64,000 nucleotides of DNA from Fundidesulfovibrio agrisoli (lineage in GTDB: Bacteria; Desulfobacterota; Desulfovibrionia; Desulfovibrionales; Desulfovibrionaceae), in assembly GCF_022808715.1 (NCBI RefSeq), contig NZ_JAKZKX010000001.1, positions 1 to 64,000 on the forward strand, given 5' to 3'. The notes below the pieces were generated by a model that saw only the letters and a program-made list of their open reading frames with translations, was not told where the DNA came from and made no database searches. A program made the translations under genes and the position numbers. Of this stretch, positions 46,200 through 55,192 are shown one piece after another. Position 1 is the first letter of the stretch; each line of letters begins with the position of its first letter.

Positions 46200-47332
46200 G
46201 CTTCCCATTCTCCCCGAGCCGTTTCTGGGCCATGGTGGTCAAGGAATTCGTGCAGATGCGCCGCGACCGCCTGACCTTCGCCATGATGATAGGCATCCCG
46301 CTGATGCAGCTGATCCTCTTCGGTTTCGCCATCAACTCCAACCCGCAGAACCTGCCCCTGGCAGTGCTCTCCAACGACGACTCGGAGTTCTCCCGCACGC
46401 TGGTGGCGGCCATGCAGAACAGCGTCTATTTCCGGGTGACCAACATGATCCGCTCCGAGGCCGAGGCCAAGCGCCTGCTGGACCTGGGCGACGTGCAGTT
46501 CGTGCTGACCTTCCCACACGATTTCGGCCGCCTGCTGGCCAGGGGTGACCGGCCCCAGGCCCTGGTGGAAGCCGACGCGGCGGACCCGGCGGCCACCGGT
46601 TTCGCCCTGGGCGCGCTGGACACCATCTTCAGCCAGAGCCTCTCCCGCGATCTCATCGGCCCGCTGCTGCCCCTGCGCGCCCAGCCCGGTCCGGTGGACC
46701 TGATCGTGCACCGGCTCTACAACCCGGAGATCCAGACGCGCTACAACATCGTGCCCGGGCTCATGGGCGTGGTGCTGACCATGACCATGGTCATCATCAC
46801 GGCCCTGGCCATCACCCGCGAGCGGGAGCGGGGCACCATGGAGAACCTGCTCTGCACCCCGGTGCGGCCCTTCGAGGTGATGGTGGGCAAGATCGTGCCC
46901 TACATCGTGGTGGGCTACATCCAGATGATGCTCATCATCCTGGCTGCCAAGGTGGTGTTCGGGGTGCCCATCCTGGGTAGCCTGCCGCTCTTGCTGGCCG
47001 TGTCCATCCTGTTCATAGCAGCCAACCTGGCCGTGGGCATCACCTTCTCAACCGTGGCCAGCAACCAGTTGCAGGCCATGCAGATGGCGTTCTTCTTCTT
47101 CCTGCCGTCCATTCTGCTCTCGGGTTTCATGTTCCCGTTCCGGGGCATGCCGGAGTGGGCCCAGTGGGTTGGCTCGGTGCTGCCGCTCACGCATTACCTG
47201 CGCGTGGTGCGCGGCATCGTGCTCAAGGGCGTTGGGTTCACGGACCTGCTGCCGGAGCTCTGGCCCATCCTGGCCTTCCTGGTGGTGCTCATGACCGTGG
47301 CCGTGAAGCGCTACCGGCAGACTCTCGATTAG
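46196..47332 (+). CDS. ABC-2 exporter permease (YbhS/YbhR-like)
   Basis: A 378-residue permease starting at GTG 46196, overlapping the ATPase gene. One N-terminal helix (FAMMIGIPLMQLILFGFAI), a large periplasmic segment (about 45-175), then five C-terminal helices including NIVPGLMGVVLTMTMVIITALAITRERERGTMENLLCTPVRPFEVMVGKI, a strong ABC-2 signature. The E. coli system uses two permeases (YbhS and YbhR); only one is encoded here, so a homodimer is likely. Drug or ion export is inferred from family. Confidence 0.93.
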   Translation: MSFPFSPSRFWAMVVKEFVQMRRDRLTFAMMIGIPLMQLILFGFAINSNPQNLPLAVLSNDDSEFSRTLVAAMQNSVYFRVTNMIRSEAEAKRLLDLGDVQFVLTFPHDFGRLLARGDRPQALVEADAADPAATGFALGALDTIFSQSLSRDLIGPLLPLRAQPGPVDLIVHRLYNPEIQTRYNIVPGLMGVVLTMTMVIITALAITRERERGTMENLLCTPVRPFEVMVGKIVPYIVVGYIQMMLIILAAKVVFGVPILGSLPLLLAVSILFIAANLAVGITFSTVASNQLQAMQMAFFFFLPSILLSGFMFPFRGMPEWAQWVGSVLPLTHYLRVVRGIVLKGVGFTDLLPELWPILAFLVVLMTVAVKRYRQTLD

Positions 47333-47397
47333 CCCCGGCCGGTGGTGGACTCTTCCTGAAAACAGGCTATGACAGGAGCCATCAGGAGGACATCGCC

Positions 47398-48405
47398 ATG
47401 AAAGCAATCCTGGCCGCAGGCGGCAGCAAGGCCGCCGACCCCAAGGCCTTTCGCGAGGCCGATATCGAAACGCCCCGGGCCGCCGGGCGCGATCTGCTGG
47501 TGAAGGTGCAGGCCGTCTCCGTCAATCCCGTGGACACCAAGATCCGCATGCGCACCCCTGTGGGCACCGACATTGTGCTCGGCTGGGACGCCTGCGGCGT
47601 GGTGGAGGGCGCAGGCCCGAACCTGCGCTCCTTCGCCGCCGGCGACAGGGTCTATTATTCCGGGGCCATGACCAGGCCCGGCACCAACGCCGAATATCAT
47701 CTGGTGGACGAGCGCATCGTGGGCCACGCGCCGAAGAGCGTTTCCGTGGCCCAAGCGGCGGCCATGCCCCTGACCACCATCACCGCCTTCGAGGCGCTGT
47801 TCGACCGCCTCGGCTTCGCCCCGTCGCAAGGGGCCAACGCCGGGCGCAACGTGCTCATCGTGGGCGGCGCGGGCGGCGTGGGCTCCATGGCCATCCAGCT
47901 CGCGCGCTGGGCCGGGCTGACCGTGGTGGCCACGGCCTCCCGCCAGGACACCGTGGACTGGTGCAAGCAGCTCGGCGCCAACGTGGTGGCGGATCACCGC
48001 CAGCCCCTGGCCGAGGCCGTTCGCGCACAGGGGTTTCAGGTGGTCGACGCCATTTTCTGCACCACCCACATGGAGAAGCACTGGATGCAGATGGCCGAGA
48101 TCATCAAGCCCCAGGGTCGCGTGGCCCTCATCGACGACCCCTCGGGCCCGGTGGACATAACGGCCTTCAAGCGCAAGTGCGCGTCCATCCATTGGGAATT
48201 CATGTTCGCGCGCCCGCTGTACGAAACGCCGGACATGGGCAGGCAGGGGGAGATTCTCGAGGAGGTCGCCGGGCTGGTGGATGCGGGCGTGCTGCGCAGC
48301 ACGCTGCGCGAGACCCTGGACGGGCTCACGGCCGCAAACGTGCAGGCCGCGCATGTGAGGCAGGAGAGCGCGACCATGATCGGCAAGCAGGTGATCGTTT
48401 TCTGA
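47398..48405 (+). CDS. zinc-type alcohol dehydrogenase-like / quinone oxidoreductase family protein
   Basis: A 335-residue MDR-superfamily oxidoreductase. A GroES-like N-terminal domain (VKVQAVSVNPVDTKIRMRTPVG, GWDACGVVEGAG) is followed by a Rossmann domain binding NADPH (VLIVGGAGGVGSMAIQLARWAGLTVVATAS). The cysteine/histidine ligands of catalytic and structural zinc are absent, so it is more like the ZADH/quinone reductase group. Substrate unknown. The Shine-Dalgarno CAGGAGGA precedes ATG 47398. It follows the exporter permease after 65 bases and could be cotranscribed. Confidence 0.9.
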   Translation: MKAILAAGGSKAADPKAFREADIETPRAAGRDLLVKVQAVSVNPVDTKIRMRTPVGTDIVLGWDACGVVEGAGPNLRSFAAGDRVYYSGAMTRPGTNAEYHLVDERIVGHAPKSVSVAQAAAMPLTTITAFEALFDRLGFAPSQGANAGRNVLIVGGAGGVGSMAIQLARWAGLTVVATASRQDTVDWCKQLGANVVADHRQPLAEAVRAQGFQVVDAIFCTTHMEKHWMQMAEIIKPQGRVALIDDPSGPVDITAFKRKCASIHWEFMFARPLYETPDMGRQGEILEEVAGLVDAGVLRSTLRETLDGLTAANVQAAHVRQESATMIGKQVIVF

Positions 48406-48413
48406 GGTGAGAG

Positions 48414-48500
48414 GAGGGGGGAAGCCTCCGGCGGTCAGAGAGGGCGCTGCCCTCTCTGGACTCTCCCGCCAAAGGAACTTCGTTCCTTTGGAATCCTTTA
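48414..48500 (+). repeat. dispersed intergenic hairpin repeat, long form, copy D
   Basis: Starts GGGGGGAAGCCTCCGGCGG and matches copies A and B at 14.6 kb through the hairpin CCAAAGGAAC (48469-48478), loop TTC, GTTCCTTTGG (48482-48491). A second stem, AGAGAGGG/CCCTCTCT (48438-48458), is complete here but has a mismatch in copies A and B. It sits just past the stop of the oxidoreductase gene. Confidence 0.85.
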
Positions 48501-48554
48501 TATTGTCGTTGATTGGCTGAACAAACCGGCGGTCGGCGACATTGCCGACAAGAA

Positions 48555-48614
48555 CGCGAAGCCGTATGGGATTCCAAAGGGAGGAACTCCCTTTGGCCGC
48601 CGGAGGCTCCCCCC
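48555..48614 (-). repeat. dispersed intergenic hairpin repeat, short form, copy E (inverted)
   Basis: Read on the minus strand: GGGGGGAGCCTCCGGCGG, then stem CCAAAGGGAG, loop TTC, CTCCCTTTGG, then GGAATCCC...GCTTCGCGTTC. It is the inverted short partner of copy D, so the locus 48414-48614 has near-identical inverted ends. Two stem pairs differ from copy D but remain paired. It abuts the stop of the convergent yihY gene. Confidence 0.85.
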
Positions 48615-49910
48615 CTACAAGAATCTCCGCCAGCCCGTCGGGGCCGGAGCCTCCTGACCGCTGCCGCCACCGTCGCCTGAATCCCGCTCCTGCGGCAAAG
48701 TCTCGTACAGCTCCCGCAGGGTCCTGCCGTCCACCTCCCGGCAGGCGGTCTCCATGCCTTTCCTGAGCCGGGCCAGCACGGGGTATCGTCCGTCCAGGTC
48801 GGGGATGGGGCCGTCGCCGCGCAGATTCTCCCACCCGGTGAGCAGCTCGCCCACGGTGATCCTGTCCGGCGCTGCCAGCAGCACGTACCCTCCGCCCTCG
48901 ACCCGTGCCGCGATGCCGATGCGCGCCAGGCGGGCCAGCTCCTCCTCCACCACCAGGGGCGGCAGCCCTCCGGCCTGGGCCGCGTCCTCCGCCAGCAGGG
49001 GGCCGCCCGCGGTCTCGGCCTTCTCCGTGAGCATGAGCGCCGCCAGCAGGGCCACGCCGCGCCTGTCCGCCAGGGAATAGGCCGCGCCGGCCGCCCGCGC
49101 GGCCTCACTCGGCGCGCTCTGGATGGCGTGGGCCAGCTCGGCCCCGGCCAGCACGATGAGCCAGCTGATGTAGAGCCAGACCAGCAGCAGCGGTATCTGG
49201 GCGAAGCTGCCGTAGATGGCGTTGTAGCCCGTGACCCCGATCTGGTAGCGGATATAGGCCGCCTGGGCCAGCTGCCAGCCGATGCCGGCTGCCAGGGCTC
49301 CCGCGGCGGCGGGGAGGGCGCGCACCTCCACGTTGGGCAGGAACTTGTAGAGCACGAACAGCGACACGCAGACCATCAGCGTGGGAACGGCCTTGAGCCC
49401 CAGGGTGAAGGCTTTGTTGACCAGCTCGATCTCGCCCAGCCAGTGCACCACCTGCGCGTTCTGGAAGGTGGCCGTGACGCTGAAGGCCGCCAGGATGAAC
49501 AGCGGGCAGACCAGGATCACGGTGAGGTAGTTGGTGAGGCGGCTCCAGGCCCCACGGTTGCCGGGGGCGCGCCAGATGACGTTGCAGGCTTCCTCCACGG
49601 TGGAGATCAGGCCCGCCGAGGTGATGAAGAGCATGGCCACGCCGATGAAGCCCAGGGCGCGCACGTTGGTGTTCTGGATGTAGCCCAGCACCGCGTCCAC
49701 GATGTCGGCCTTCTCGGCGGTGAGCCGCAGCAGCGCCTCCCGCAGGTAGGGCGCGTCGTAGACGCCGAATCCCTTGGCCAGGGAGAAGGCCACGGCCAAC
49801 AGCGGCACCAAGGAGAGCACCGTGGCGTAGCAGAGCGCCGAGGCCATCATCAGGCAGCGGTTGCCCAGGAAGGAGCGGACGAGGGTGAGGCCCAGGCGCG
49901 CGGGGGTCAT
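48615..49910 (-). CDS. YihY/BrkB-family inner-membrane protein
   Basis: A 431-residue YihY (UPF0761) protein. The membrane part (about 1-275) shows the family order: [137 protein letters not shown]. The C-terminal about 150 residues look like a cytosolic winged-helix extension. Function is unsettled; the old name ribonuclease BN is wrong for this family. ATG 49910 follows GAGGA; the frame runs back to 50030 without homology. Confidence 0.9.
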   Translation of the reverse strand: MTPARLGLTLVRSFLGNRCLMMASALCYATVLSLVPLLAVAFSLAKGFGVYDAPYLREALLRLTAEKADIVDAVLGYIQNTNVRALGFIGVAMLFITSAGLISTVEEACNVIWRAPGNRGAWSRLTNYLTVILVCPLFILAAFSVTATFQNAQVVHWLGEIELVNKAFTLGLKAVPTLMVCVSLFVLYKFLPNVEVRALPAAAGALAAGIGWQLAQAAYIRYQIGVTGYNAIYGSFAQIPLLLVWLYISWLIVLAGAELAHAIQSAPSEAARAAGAAYSLADRRGVALLAALMLTEKAETAGGPLLAEDAAQAGGLPPLVVEEELARLARIGIAARVEGGGYVLLAAPDRITVGELLTGWENLRGDGPIPDLDGRYPVLARLRKGMETACREVDGRTLRELYETLPQERDSGDGGGSGQEAPAPTGWRRFL

Positions 49911-50075
49911 GTCGGTCCTCGCAGGAAGTTGATTTTCCGCACGATACCAATCCCGGCCCGGTTTGACGATGCCCTTTTCGCGGGGCGGCCGTCCTTGACA
50001 GGGTGGCGAGCCGGTGGGTAGCGAATCCATGCTGGATGATGCCTTTTCACCAACCCCGACTCAAAGAGGATGCGG

Positions 50076-51422
50076 ATGGACACGAAGATCATGCTGCCGG
50101 AATCCGAGATGCCCAAGCACTGGTACAACGCCCTGCCGGACCTGCCCACGCCCCTGGCGCCCCCGCTGGACCCGGCCACGGGCAAGCCGGTGAGCCCGGA
50201 GCAGCTCGCCCCCATCTTCCCCATGGGCATCATCGCCCAGGAGATGAGCCCCGAGCGCATGATCGAAATCCCCGAGCCCGTGCTGGACATCTACCGCCTG
50301 TACCGGCCCACCCCGCTGGTGCGCGCCCGCAGGCTGGAGAAGGCCCTGGGCGTGAAGTGCAAGATCTACTACAAGGACGAATCCCGCTCCCCGGCAGGGT
50401 CGCACAAGCCCAACACGGCCATCCCCCAGGCCTACTACAACAAGCTCGAAGGCGTGAAGCGCCTCGCCACCGAGACGGGCGCGGGCCAGTGGGGCACGGC
50501 GCTCTCCTTCGCCAGCAAGATGTTCGGGCTGGAATGCACGGTCTACATGGTCAAGGTGAGCTACAACCAGAAGCCGTACCGCCGCATCCTGATCCAGTCC
50601 TATGGGTCGCAGATCTACGCCTCGCCCTCCGAGATGACCCAGGTGGGGCGCTCGGTGCTGGCCTCCGACCCGGACTGCCAGGGCAGCCTGGGCCTGGCCA
50701 TCTCCGAGGCCGTGGAGGACGCCGCAACCCACGAGGACACCAAGTACGCCCTGGGCAGCGTGCTCAACCACGTGGTGCTGCACCAGACCATCGTGGGCCA
50801 GGAGGTCAAGAGCCAGCTTGCCATCGCCGGAGACAAGCCCGACTACCTGGTGGGCTGCGTGGGCGGCGGCAGCAACTTCGGCGGGCTGGTGCTGCCCTTC
50901 CTGCCGGAGAAGCTGGCCGGGGAGAAGATCACCTTCGTGGCCGCCGAGCCCAAGGCCTGCCCGACGCTCACGCGCGGCCAGTATCGCTACGACTACGGCG
51001 ACGTGGCCCGCCTGACCCCGCTGCTCAAGATGCACACCCTGGGGCACGGCTACATGCCCGCGCCCATCCACGCGGGCGGGCTGCGCTACCACGGCGACGC
51101 GCCCCTGGTGTGCAACCTGATGGCCGAGGGGCTCATAGACGCCCGCGCCTACTACCAGAACGACTGCTTCGAGGCCGCGCTGCTCTTCCAGGCCACCGAG
51201 GGCTTCCTGCCCGCGCCCGAGACCTCCCACGCCATCAAGGCCGCCATCGAGGTGGCCAAGCAGGCCGAGGCGGGGCAGAACGTGGTGTTCCTGTATTCGG
51301 GCCACGGCCTGCTGGACCTGGCCTCCTACGACGCCTACCTGCACGGCAACCTGACCGACTTCGAGCACTCCCAGGAGGAGATCGACGAGGCGCTCAAGAC
51401 CTGCCCGACCATCGAAGGGTAG
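50076..51422 (+). CDS. trpB2: TrpB2-type tryptophan synthase beta-like PLP enzyme
   Basis: A 448-residue PLP enzyme of the TrpB2 class, longer than TrpB1 (about 400). The N-terminus [22 protein letters not shown] is diagnostic. The PLP lysine lies in GSHKPNTA (about residue 113), with the preceding [11 protein letters not shown]; the phosphate-binding glycine loop is [21 protein letters not shown] lies near the end. TrpB2 makes tryptophan from serine and free indole and often lacks a TrpA partner; no trpA or other trp gene is nearby. ATG 50076 is favoured by AGAGGA five bases upstream over ATG 50070. Confidence 0.93.
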   Translation: MDTKIMLPESEMPKHWYNALPDLPTPLAPPLDPATGKPVSPEQLAPIFPMGIIAQEMSPERMIEIPEPVLDIYRLYRPTPLVRARRLEKALGVKCKIYYKDESRSPAGSHKPNTAIPQAYYNKLEGVKRLATETGAGQWGTALSFASKMFGLECTVYMVKVSYNQKPYRRILIQSYGSQIYASPSEMTQVGRSVLASDPDCQGSLGLAISEAVEDAATHEDTKYALGSVLNHVVLHQTIVGQEVKSQLAIAGDKPDYLVGCVGGGSNFGGLVLPFLPEKLAGEKITFVAAEPKACPTLTRGQYRYDYGDVARLTPLLKMHTLGHGYMPAPIHAGGLRYHGDAPLVCNLMAEGLIDARAYYQNDCFEAALLFQATEGFLPAPETSHAIKAAIEVAKQAEAGQNVVFLYSGHGLLDLASYDAYLHGNLTDFEHSQEEIDEALKTCPTIEG

Positions 51423-51444
51423 GGCGCGCCTCCCCGCCGCGCCA

Positions 51445-51483
51445 AACAAAAAGCGCCCGGCCAGACAACCTGACCGGGCGCTT
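51445..51483 (-). terminator. bidirectional-type terminator between trpB2 and the amino-acid ABC operon
   Basis: AAGCGCCCGG (51451-51460) pairs with CCGGGCGCTT (51474-51483), extended inside by CAG/CTG. On the minus strand it is followed by TTTTTGTTTGG, so it is a strong terminator for the ABC operon. It lies just past both convergent stop codons. Confidence 0.85.
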
Positions 51484-51506
51484 CCCGTGTGACTGCGCGC
51501 GTCACA

Positions 51507-52247
51507 TCAGAGGATTTGTTCCAGGAACTTTTGCGCCCTGGGGTGCTGGGCGCTCTCGAAGAATTCCGAGGGCGCTCCCTCGTCGATGATGCTGCCGTGG
51601 TCCATGAAGACGATGCGGTCGGCGGCCTGGCGGGCGAAGCCCATCTCGTGGGTGACCACGACCATGGTCATGCCTTCTTTGGCCAAGTCCAGCATGACGG
51701 AGAGCACCTCGCCGATCATCTCGGGGTCCAGGGCGGAGGTCGGTTCGTCGAAGAGCATGATCTTGGGGTTCATGGCCAAAGCTCTCGCAATCGCCACGCG
51801 CTGCTGCTGCCCGCCCGAGAGCATGGCGGGGAACACCTTGGCCTTGTCCTTGATGCCGACCTTGTCCAGCAGGGCGAAGGCGGTGGCCTCGGCCTCGTCC
51901 CGGTTCATGCCGCGCAGCTTCATGGGGGCCAGGGTCAGGTTGTCGAGCACGGTGTAGTGCGGGAACAGGTTGAAGGACTGGAAGACCATGCCCACTTCCA
52001 TGCGCACCTTGTTGATGTCCACCTTGGGGTCGTCCAAGTCGCTGCCGTCGATGACGATGCGGCCCGCGTCGATGGTCTCCAGACGGTTGATGGTGCGCAG
52101 CAGGGTGGACTTGCCCGAGCCCGAAGGCCCGATGATGACCACCTTCTCGCCGGGGCGCACGTTCATGCTCACGCCGGAGAGGGCCTTGAGCTTGCCGAAG
52201 TACTTGGCGACCCCGGATATGGTGATGATGGGCTCAGCGCTTGACAT
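51507..52247 (-). CDS. polar amino-acid ABC transporter ATP-binding protein (GlnQ-like)
   Basis: A 246-residue GlnQ/HisP-type ATPase. Walker [11 protein letters not shown]-loop [17 protein letters not shown] (typical of polar amino-acid importers), signature [15 protein letters not shown], Walker [14 protein letters not shown] and H-loop [10 protein letters not shown]. It drives uptake by the permease encoded upstream, with which it overlaps by 14 bases. Likely substrates are polar or charged amino acids; the precise one is unknown. Confidence 0.95.
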   Translation of the reverse strand: MSSAEPIITISGVAKYFGKLKALSGVSMNVRPGEKVVIIGPSGSGKSTLLRTINRLETIDAGRIVIDGSDLDDPKVDINKVRMEVGMVFQSFNLFPHYTVLDNLTLAPMKLRGMNRDEAEATAFALLDKVGIKDKAKVFPAMLSGGQQQRVAIARALAMNPKIMLFDEPTSALDPEMIGEVLSVMLDLAKEGMTMVVVTHEMGFARQAADRIVFMDHGSIIDEGAPSEFFESAQHPRAQKFLEQIL

Positions 52248-53025
52248 AGTAGGAGAGCCTCTCTTCGAGCCTGGACACCAGCTTGGAGAGCAGCAGCGTG
52301 ATGATCAGGTAGACCAGCGCCACCACGGTGTAGGTTTCGAAATACAGGAAGGTTTCGGACGCGAACTCGCGGCCCCTGCGCAGCAGGTCCGCCACGGCCA
52401 GGATGGACACCAGGGAGGTGTCCTTCAGGAGCATGATGAACTCGTTGCCCACCGGCGGCAGGATGATGCGCATGGCCTGGGGCAGGATGACGTAGCGCAT
52501 TGTCTGGGCGCGGTTGAAACCCAGGGAGCGCGCCGCCTCGGTCTGGCCCTTGTCGATGGCCAGGATGCCCGCGCGGAAAATTTCGCCCAGGTAGGCGCCG
52601 TAGCACACGGCCATGGCGATGACGGCGGCCAGGATGTCCGGCACGCGCACGAAGCGGCCCAGGGCGTAGTAGATGTAGAACAGCTGCACCAGCAGGGGGA
52701 TGCCGCGCACGATCTCCACGTAGGTGGAGGCGATCAGGTTGATCCAGCGGTTGCGGGATACGCGGCCCAGGCCGGTGAGCAGCCCCAGGAACAGGGCCAG
52801 CACGATGGAGTAGATGGTCACCTGGAAGGTGACCAGCACGCCGTCGGGTATGAATTTGACGAGGCGCAGGTAGGCCCCTTTCTCCACCAGGACGAGGTAG
52901 AGCAGGGTGCCCACGGACACTACCAGGGATAGCCACCAGGCGGAAACGAGCCCCTTGTCCGACTTGCGCGGGATGGCGGGGCCGTCGTGTTGCTCGATGA
53001 CGGGTACGGTTTGTTGCGTCTGCAT
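52234..53025 (-). CDS. amino-acid ABC transporter permease (HisM/GlnP family)
   Basis: A 263-residue permease with an N-terminal cytosolic tail, a first helix ([19 protein letters not shown]), then the HisM-type core: [54 protein letters not shown], and the EAA loop [32 protein letters not shown] that contacts the ATPase. Only one permease is present, so it would act as a homodimer. ATG 53025 is chosen; the frame extends to 53100 but that part is an intercistronic hairpin. Confidence 0.92.
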   Translation of the reverse strand: MQTQQTVPVIEQHDGPAIPRKSDKGLVSAWWLSLVVSVGTLLYLVLVEKGAYLRLVKFIPDGVLVTFQVTIYSIVLALFLGLLTGLGRVSRNRWINLIASTYVEIVRGIPLLVQLFYIYYALGRFVRVPDILAAVIAMAVCYGAYLGEIFRAGILAIDKGQTEAARSLGFNRAQTMRYVILPQAMRIILPPVGNEFIMLLKDTSLVSILAVADLLRRGREFASETFLYFETYTVVALVYLIITLLLSKLVSRLEERLSYYVKR

Positions 53026-53037
53026 GTACAATCGGAA

Positions 53038-53070
53038 ACGGGGGAGCGGGCCTGAAGCCCGGTCCCCCGT
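53038..53070 (-). other. intercistronic hairpin between substrate-binding protein and permease genes
   Basis: ACGGGGGA (53038-53045) pairs with TCCCCCGT (53063-53070), and inside CGGGC with GCCCG. There is no T-run. Such hairpins after a binding-protein gene commonly stabilise the upstream mRNA segment so that the binding protein is made in excess; that role is inferred here. Confidence 0.65.
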
Positions 53071-53084
53071 TGGAATTTTGTGGT

Positions 53085-53822
53085 CTACTGACCGATCCAC
53101 TTCTTGATGAGTTCCTTCTCGATGCCCTTGTCCTTCACGGCCTTGATGCCCTTGTCGATCAGGGCCAGGGTCTCCTTGTCGCCCTTCTTGACGGCGATGC
53201 CGTAGAACTCGTCCTCACCGGTCTCGATGATGGCGGCGATCTTGAGCTTGCCCTTGTACTTGTCGTTCTGCAGGGCGTACTGGGCGGCAACGGGGTCGTC
53301 GCAGACGACGCCGTCGATGCGGCCGTTGAACAGGTCTTCGATGGCCAGGCCCACTTCGTCGTAGGACTTGTCCTTCACGCCTTCGGCCTTCTTCACGGCG
53401 AAGTGGCCGGTGGTGGAGATCTGGGCGCCCAGGGTCTTGCCCTTCATGTCGGCAAGGGTCTTGGCGTTGGAGGCCACGGGGACCACCAGGGCCTGGCGGA
53501 CCTTGAAGTAGGGGATGGAGAAGTCCATCGCGTTCTTGCGTTCGTCGGTGATGGACACGGAGGAGCAGATGGCGTCGTACTTGTTGGCGGCCAGGCCGGC
53601 GAAGATGCCGTCCCAGGCCACGGCCTTGAACTCGGGGGTGAACCCGGCTTCCTTGCCGGCGGCCTTCATGTAGTCGATGGCGAAGCCGGTCATTTCCTTG
53701 TCGGGACCGACGAACTCCATGGGCGGCCAGGTGGCGTCGGAAGCGAAGACGATGGTTTTGGCCCAGGCGGACTGGGAAGCAAGGGCGATCAACAGGGCGG
53801 CCAGGACGACGATTCTGCGCAT
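53085..53822 (-). CDS. periplasmic amino-acid-binding protein (family 3)
   Basis: A 245-residue periplasmic binding protein: signal peptide (about 1-21, SQSAWA), then the family 3 fold starting KTIVFASDATWPPMEFVGPDKEMTGFAIDYMKA, with DGIFAGLAANKYDAICSSVSITDERKNAMDFSIPYF and an Arg that would bind the amino-acid carboxylate in that region. DDPVAAQYAL forms part of the second lobe. First gene of the importer operon. ATG 53822 follows GGAGGAGA; an in-frame GTG at 53834 overlaps that Shine-Dalgarno. Confidence 0.94.
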   Translation of the reverse strand: MRRIVVLAALLIALASQSAWAKTIVFASDATWPPMEFVGPDKEMTGFAIDYMKAAGKEAGFTPEFKAVAWDGIFAGLAANKYDAICSSVSITDERKNAMDFSIPYFKVRQALVVPVASNAKTLADMKGKTLGAQISTTGHFAVKKAEGVKDKSYDEVGLAIEDLFNGRIDGVVCDDPVAAQYALQNDKYKGKLKIAAIIETGEDEFYGIAVKKGDKETLALIDKGIKAVKDKGIEKELIKKWIGQ

Positions 53823-53974
53823 GTTCTCCTCCACGGTTGGATGTTATCCGCTCGGGGCTTCGGTTGCTCCAGCGGTTATCAGCTTGGAATGCTCGTCACG
53901 CGACCGGAAACAATTGCCCGAATTTGGAAATAATTCAAGCAGAATGAGCAAATTGTCCGGAATGGTCCGCCGTT

Positions 53975-55096
53975 TCAACGGGTTGATTTCATGAGGTATT
54001 CATCCAGCGAGGCCAGCCCGGCCGCGAAACCGGCGCGGCCGAAGCCCATGCGGAAATGGGCGCTCCAGGCCTCGCCGTAAAGGCGGCCCGGCAGCAGCAG
54101 CGCGCCGCACCCTTCGAGCACCTCGGCGCAGAAGGGCTCGGCGTCCTCCCCTGAGGCCAGCGCGGGGAAGCAGATGGGCCCGGCCAGGGGGCGCACCCAG
54201 GTGAAGAGCCCGGTATGGCGGCCCATGAAGTCGTCGAGCAGGGCCAAGTTCTCAAGGCACAGGGCGCGCAGGCCGGAGACGAGCTCCCGGCCGTGGCGCA
54301 GGGCCAGGGCGGCAAGGAACTCAGAGGGGGCGCTGCCGCAGATGGAGGTGTAGTCCTTGGCGGCGGCCATGGCCGCCAGCACGCCCTTGTCGCGGGTGGC
54401 CACCCAGCCCACGCGCAGCCCCGCCAGCCCGTAGGCCTTGGACATCACCCCCAGGGAGACCGCCCGTTCATAAAGCTCGCAGGCCGGGCGCGGCGCGTTG
54501 GCCATGTCGTACTCCAGGCCCGCGTAGACCTCGTCGGAGAAGAGCAGGCAGCCCCGGGCGGAGACGATCTCCACGATGCGCGCCATCTCGGCCGCGCTGA
54601 AGGCGAAGCCCGTGGGGTTGTGGGGCGAGTTGAGGATCACGGCCCCGGTCTTCGGCCCAACCAGGCGTTCGAGTTCGTCGATGTCCGGCCGCCAGCCGTT
54701 CTCGGGCCTGGCCTCCCAGGGCAGCACCGTGCACCCGGCCGTGGCCGCCACCTGATGCAGGGATTGGTAGCACGGGGTGTGCGCCACCACCTCGTCCCCG
54801 GGGCTCAGGCAGGCGGTGGCGAAATTGAAGATGGCCTCCTGTGCGCCCACATGCACCAGCACCTGCGAGGAGGTGATCCCCCGATATGTGCTGGCGATTT
54901 CCTCCCGCAGGGCCGGGCCGCCGGGGGCCTCGGTGTAGCCCAGGGGCAGCGCCTCGAAGGCCTGGCGCGCGCCGGGCTCCAGGTCCAGCAACTGGCCCAC
55001 GGTGAGGGTTTGGCAGTCCGAGACGCACAGCAGATGCGGGGCGGAGAACTCGTGCGCGGCGAAGTAGCGTTCCAGCATGAACGGGGGCAGTTTCAT
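53975..55096 (-). CDS. class I/II PLP-dependent aminotransferase
   Basis: A 373-residue fold-type I aminotransferase. Features: LPLGYTEAPGGPALREEIASTY, substrate region VGAQEAIFNFATACLSPGDEVV, the NSPHNPTGF motif, FSDEVYAGLEY (Asp binding the pyridine nitrogen) and the PLP lysine in VMSKAYGLAGLRVGW. The C-terminal Arg (HFRMGFGR) would bind the carboxylate. The substrate is unknown. ATG 55096 follows AGGAG. It is divergent from a polysaccharide deacetylase gene, 96 bases apart. Confidence 0.92.
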   Translation of the reverse strand: MKLPPFMLERYFAAHEFSAPHLLCVSDCQTLTVGQLLDLEPGARQAFEALPLGYTEAPGGPALREEIASTYRGITSSQVLVHVGAQEAIFNFATACLSPGDEVVAHTPCYQSLHQVAATAGCTVLPWEARPENGWRPDIDELERLVGPKTGAVILNSPHNPTGFAFSAAEMARIVEIVSARGCLLFSDEVYAGLEYDMANAPRPACELYERAVSLGVMSKAYGLAGLRVGWVATRDKGVLAAMAAAKDYTSICGSAPSEFLAALALRHGRELVSGLRALCLENLALLDDFMGRHTGLFTWVRPLAGPICFPALASGEDAEPFCAEVLEGCGALLLPGRLYGEAWSAHFRMGFGRAGFAAGLASLDEYLMKSTR

Positions 55097-55192
55097 GGCA
55101 TCTCCTGTGGTTGCGGTGCGCCCGTGTAGCAGGCCAGACCGCATCTTGCCAGCTCCGGCCTTGGGGCGTAGAGCGCGGCGCGGAGGCGAGGC

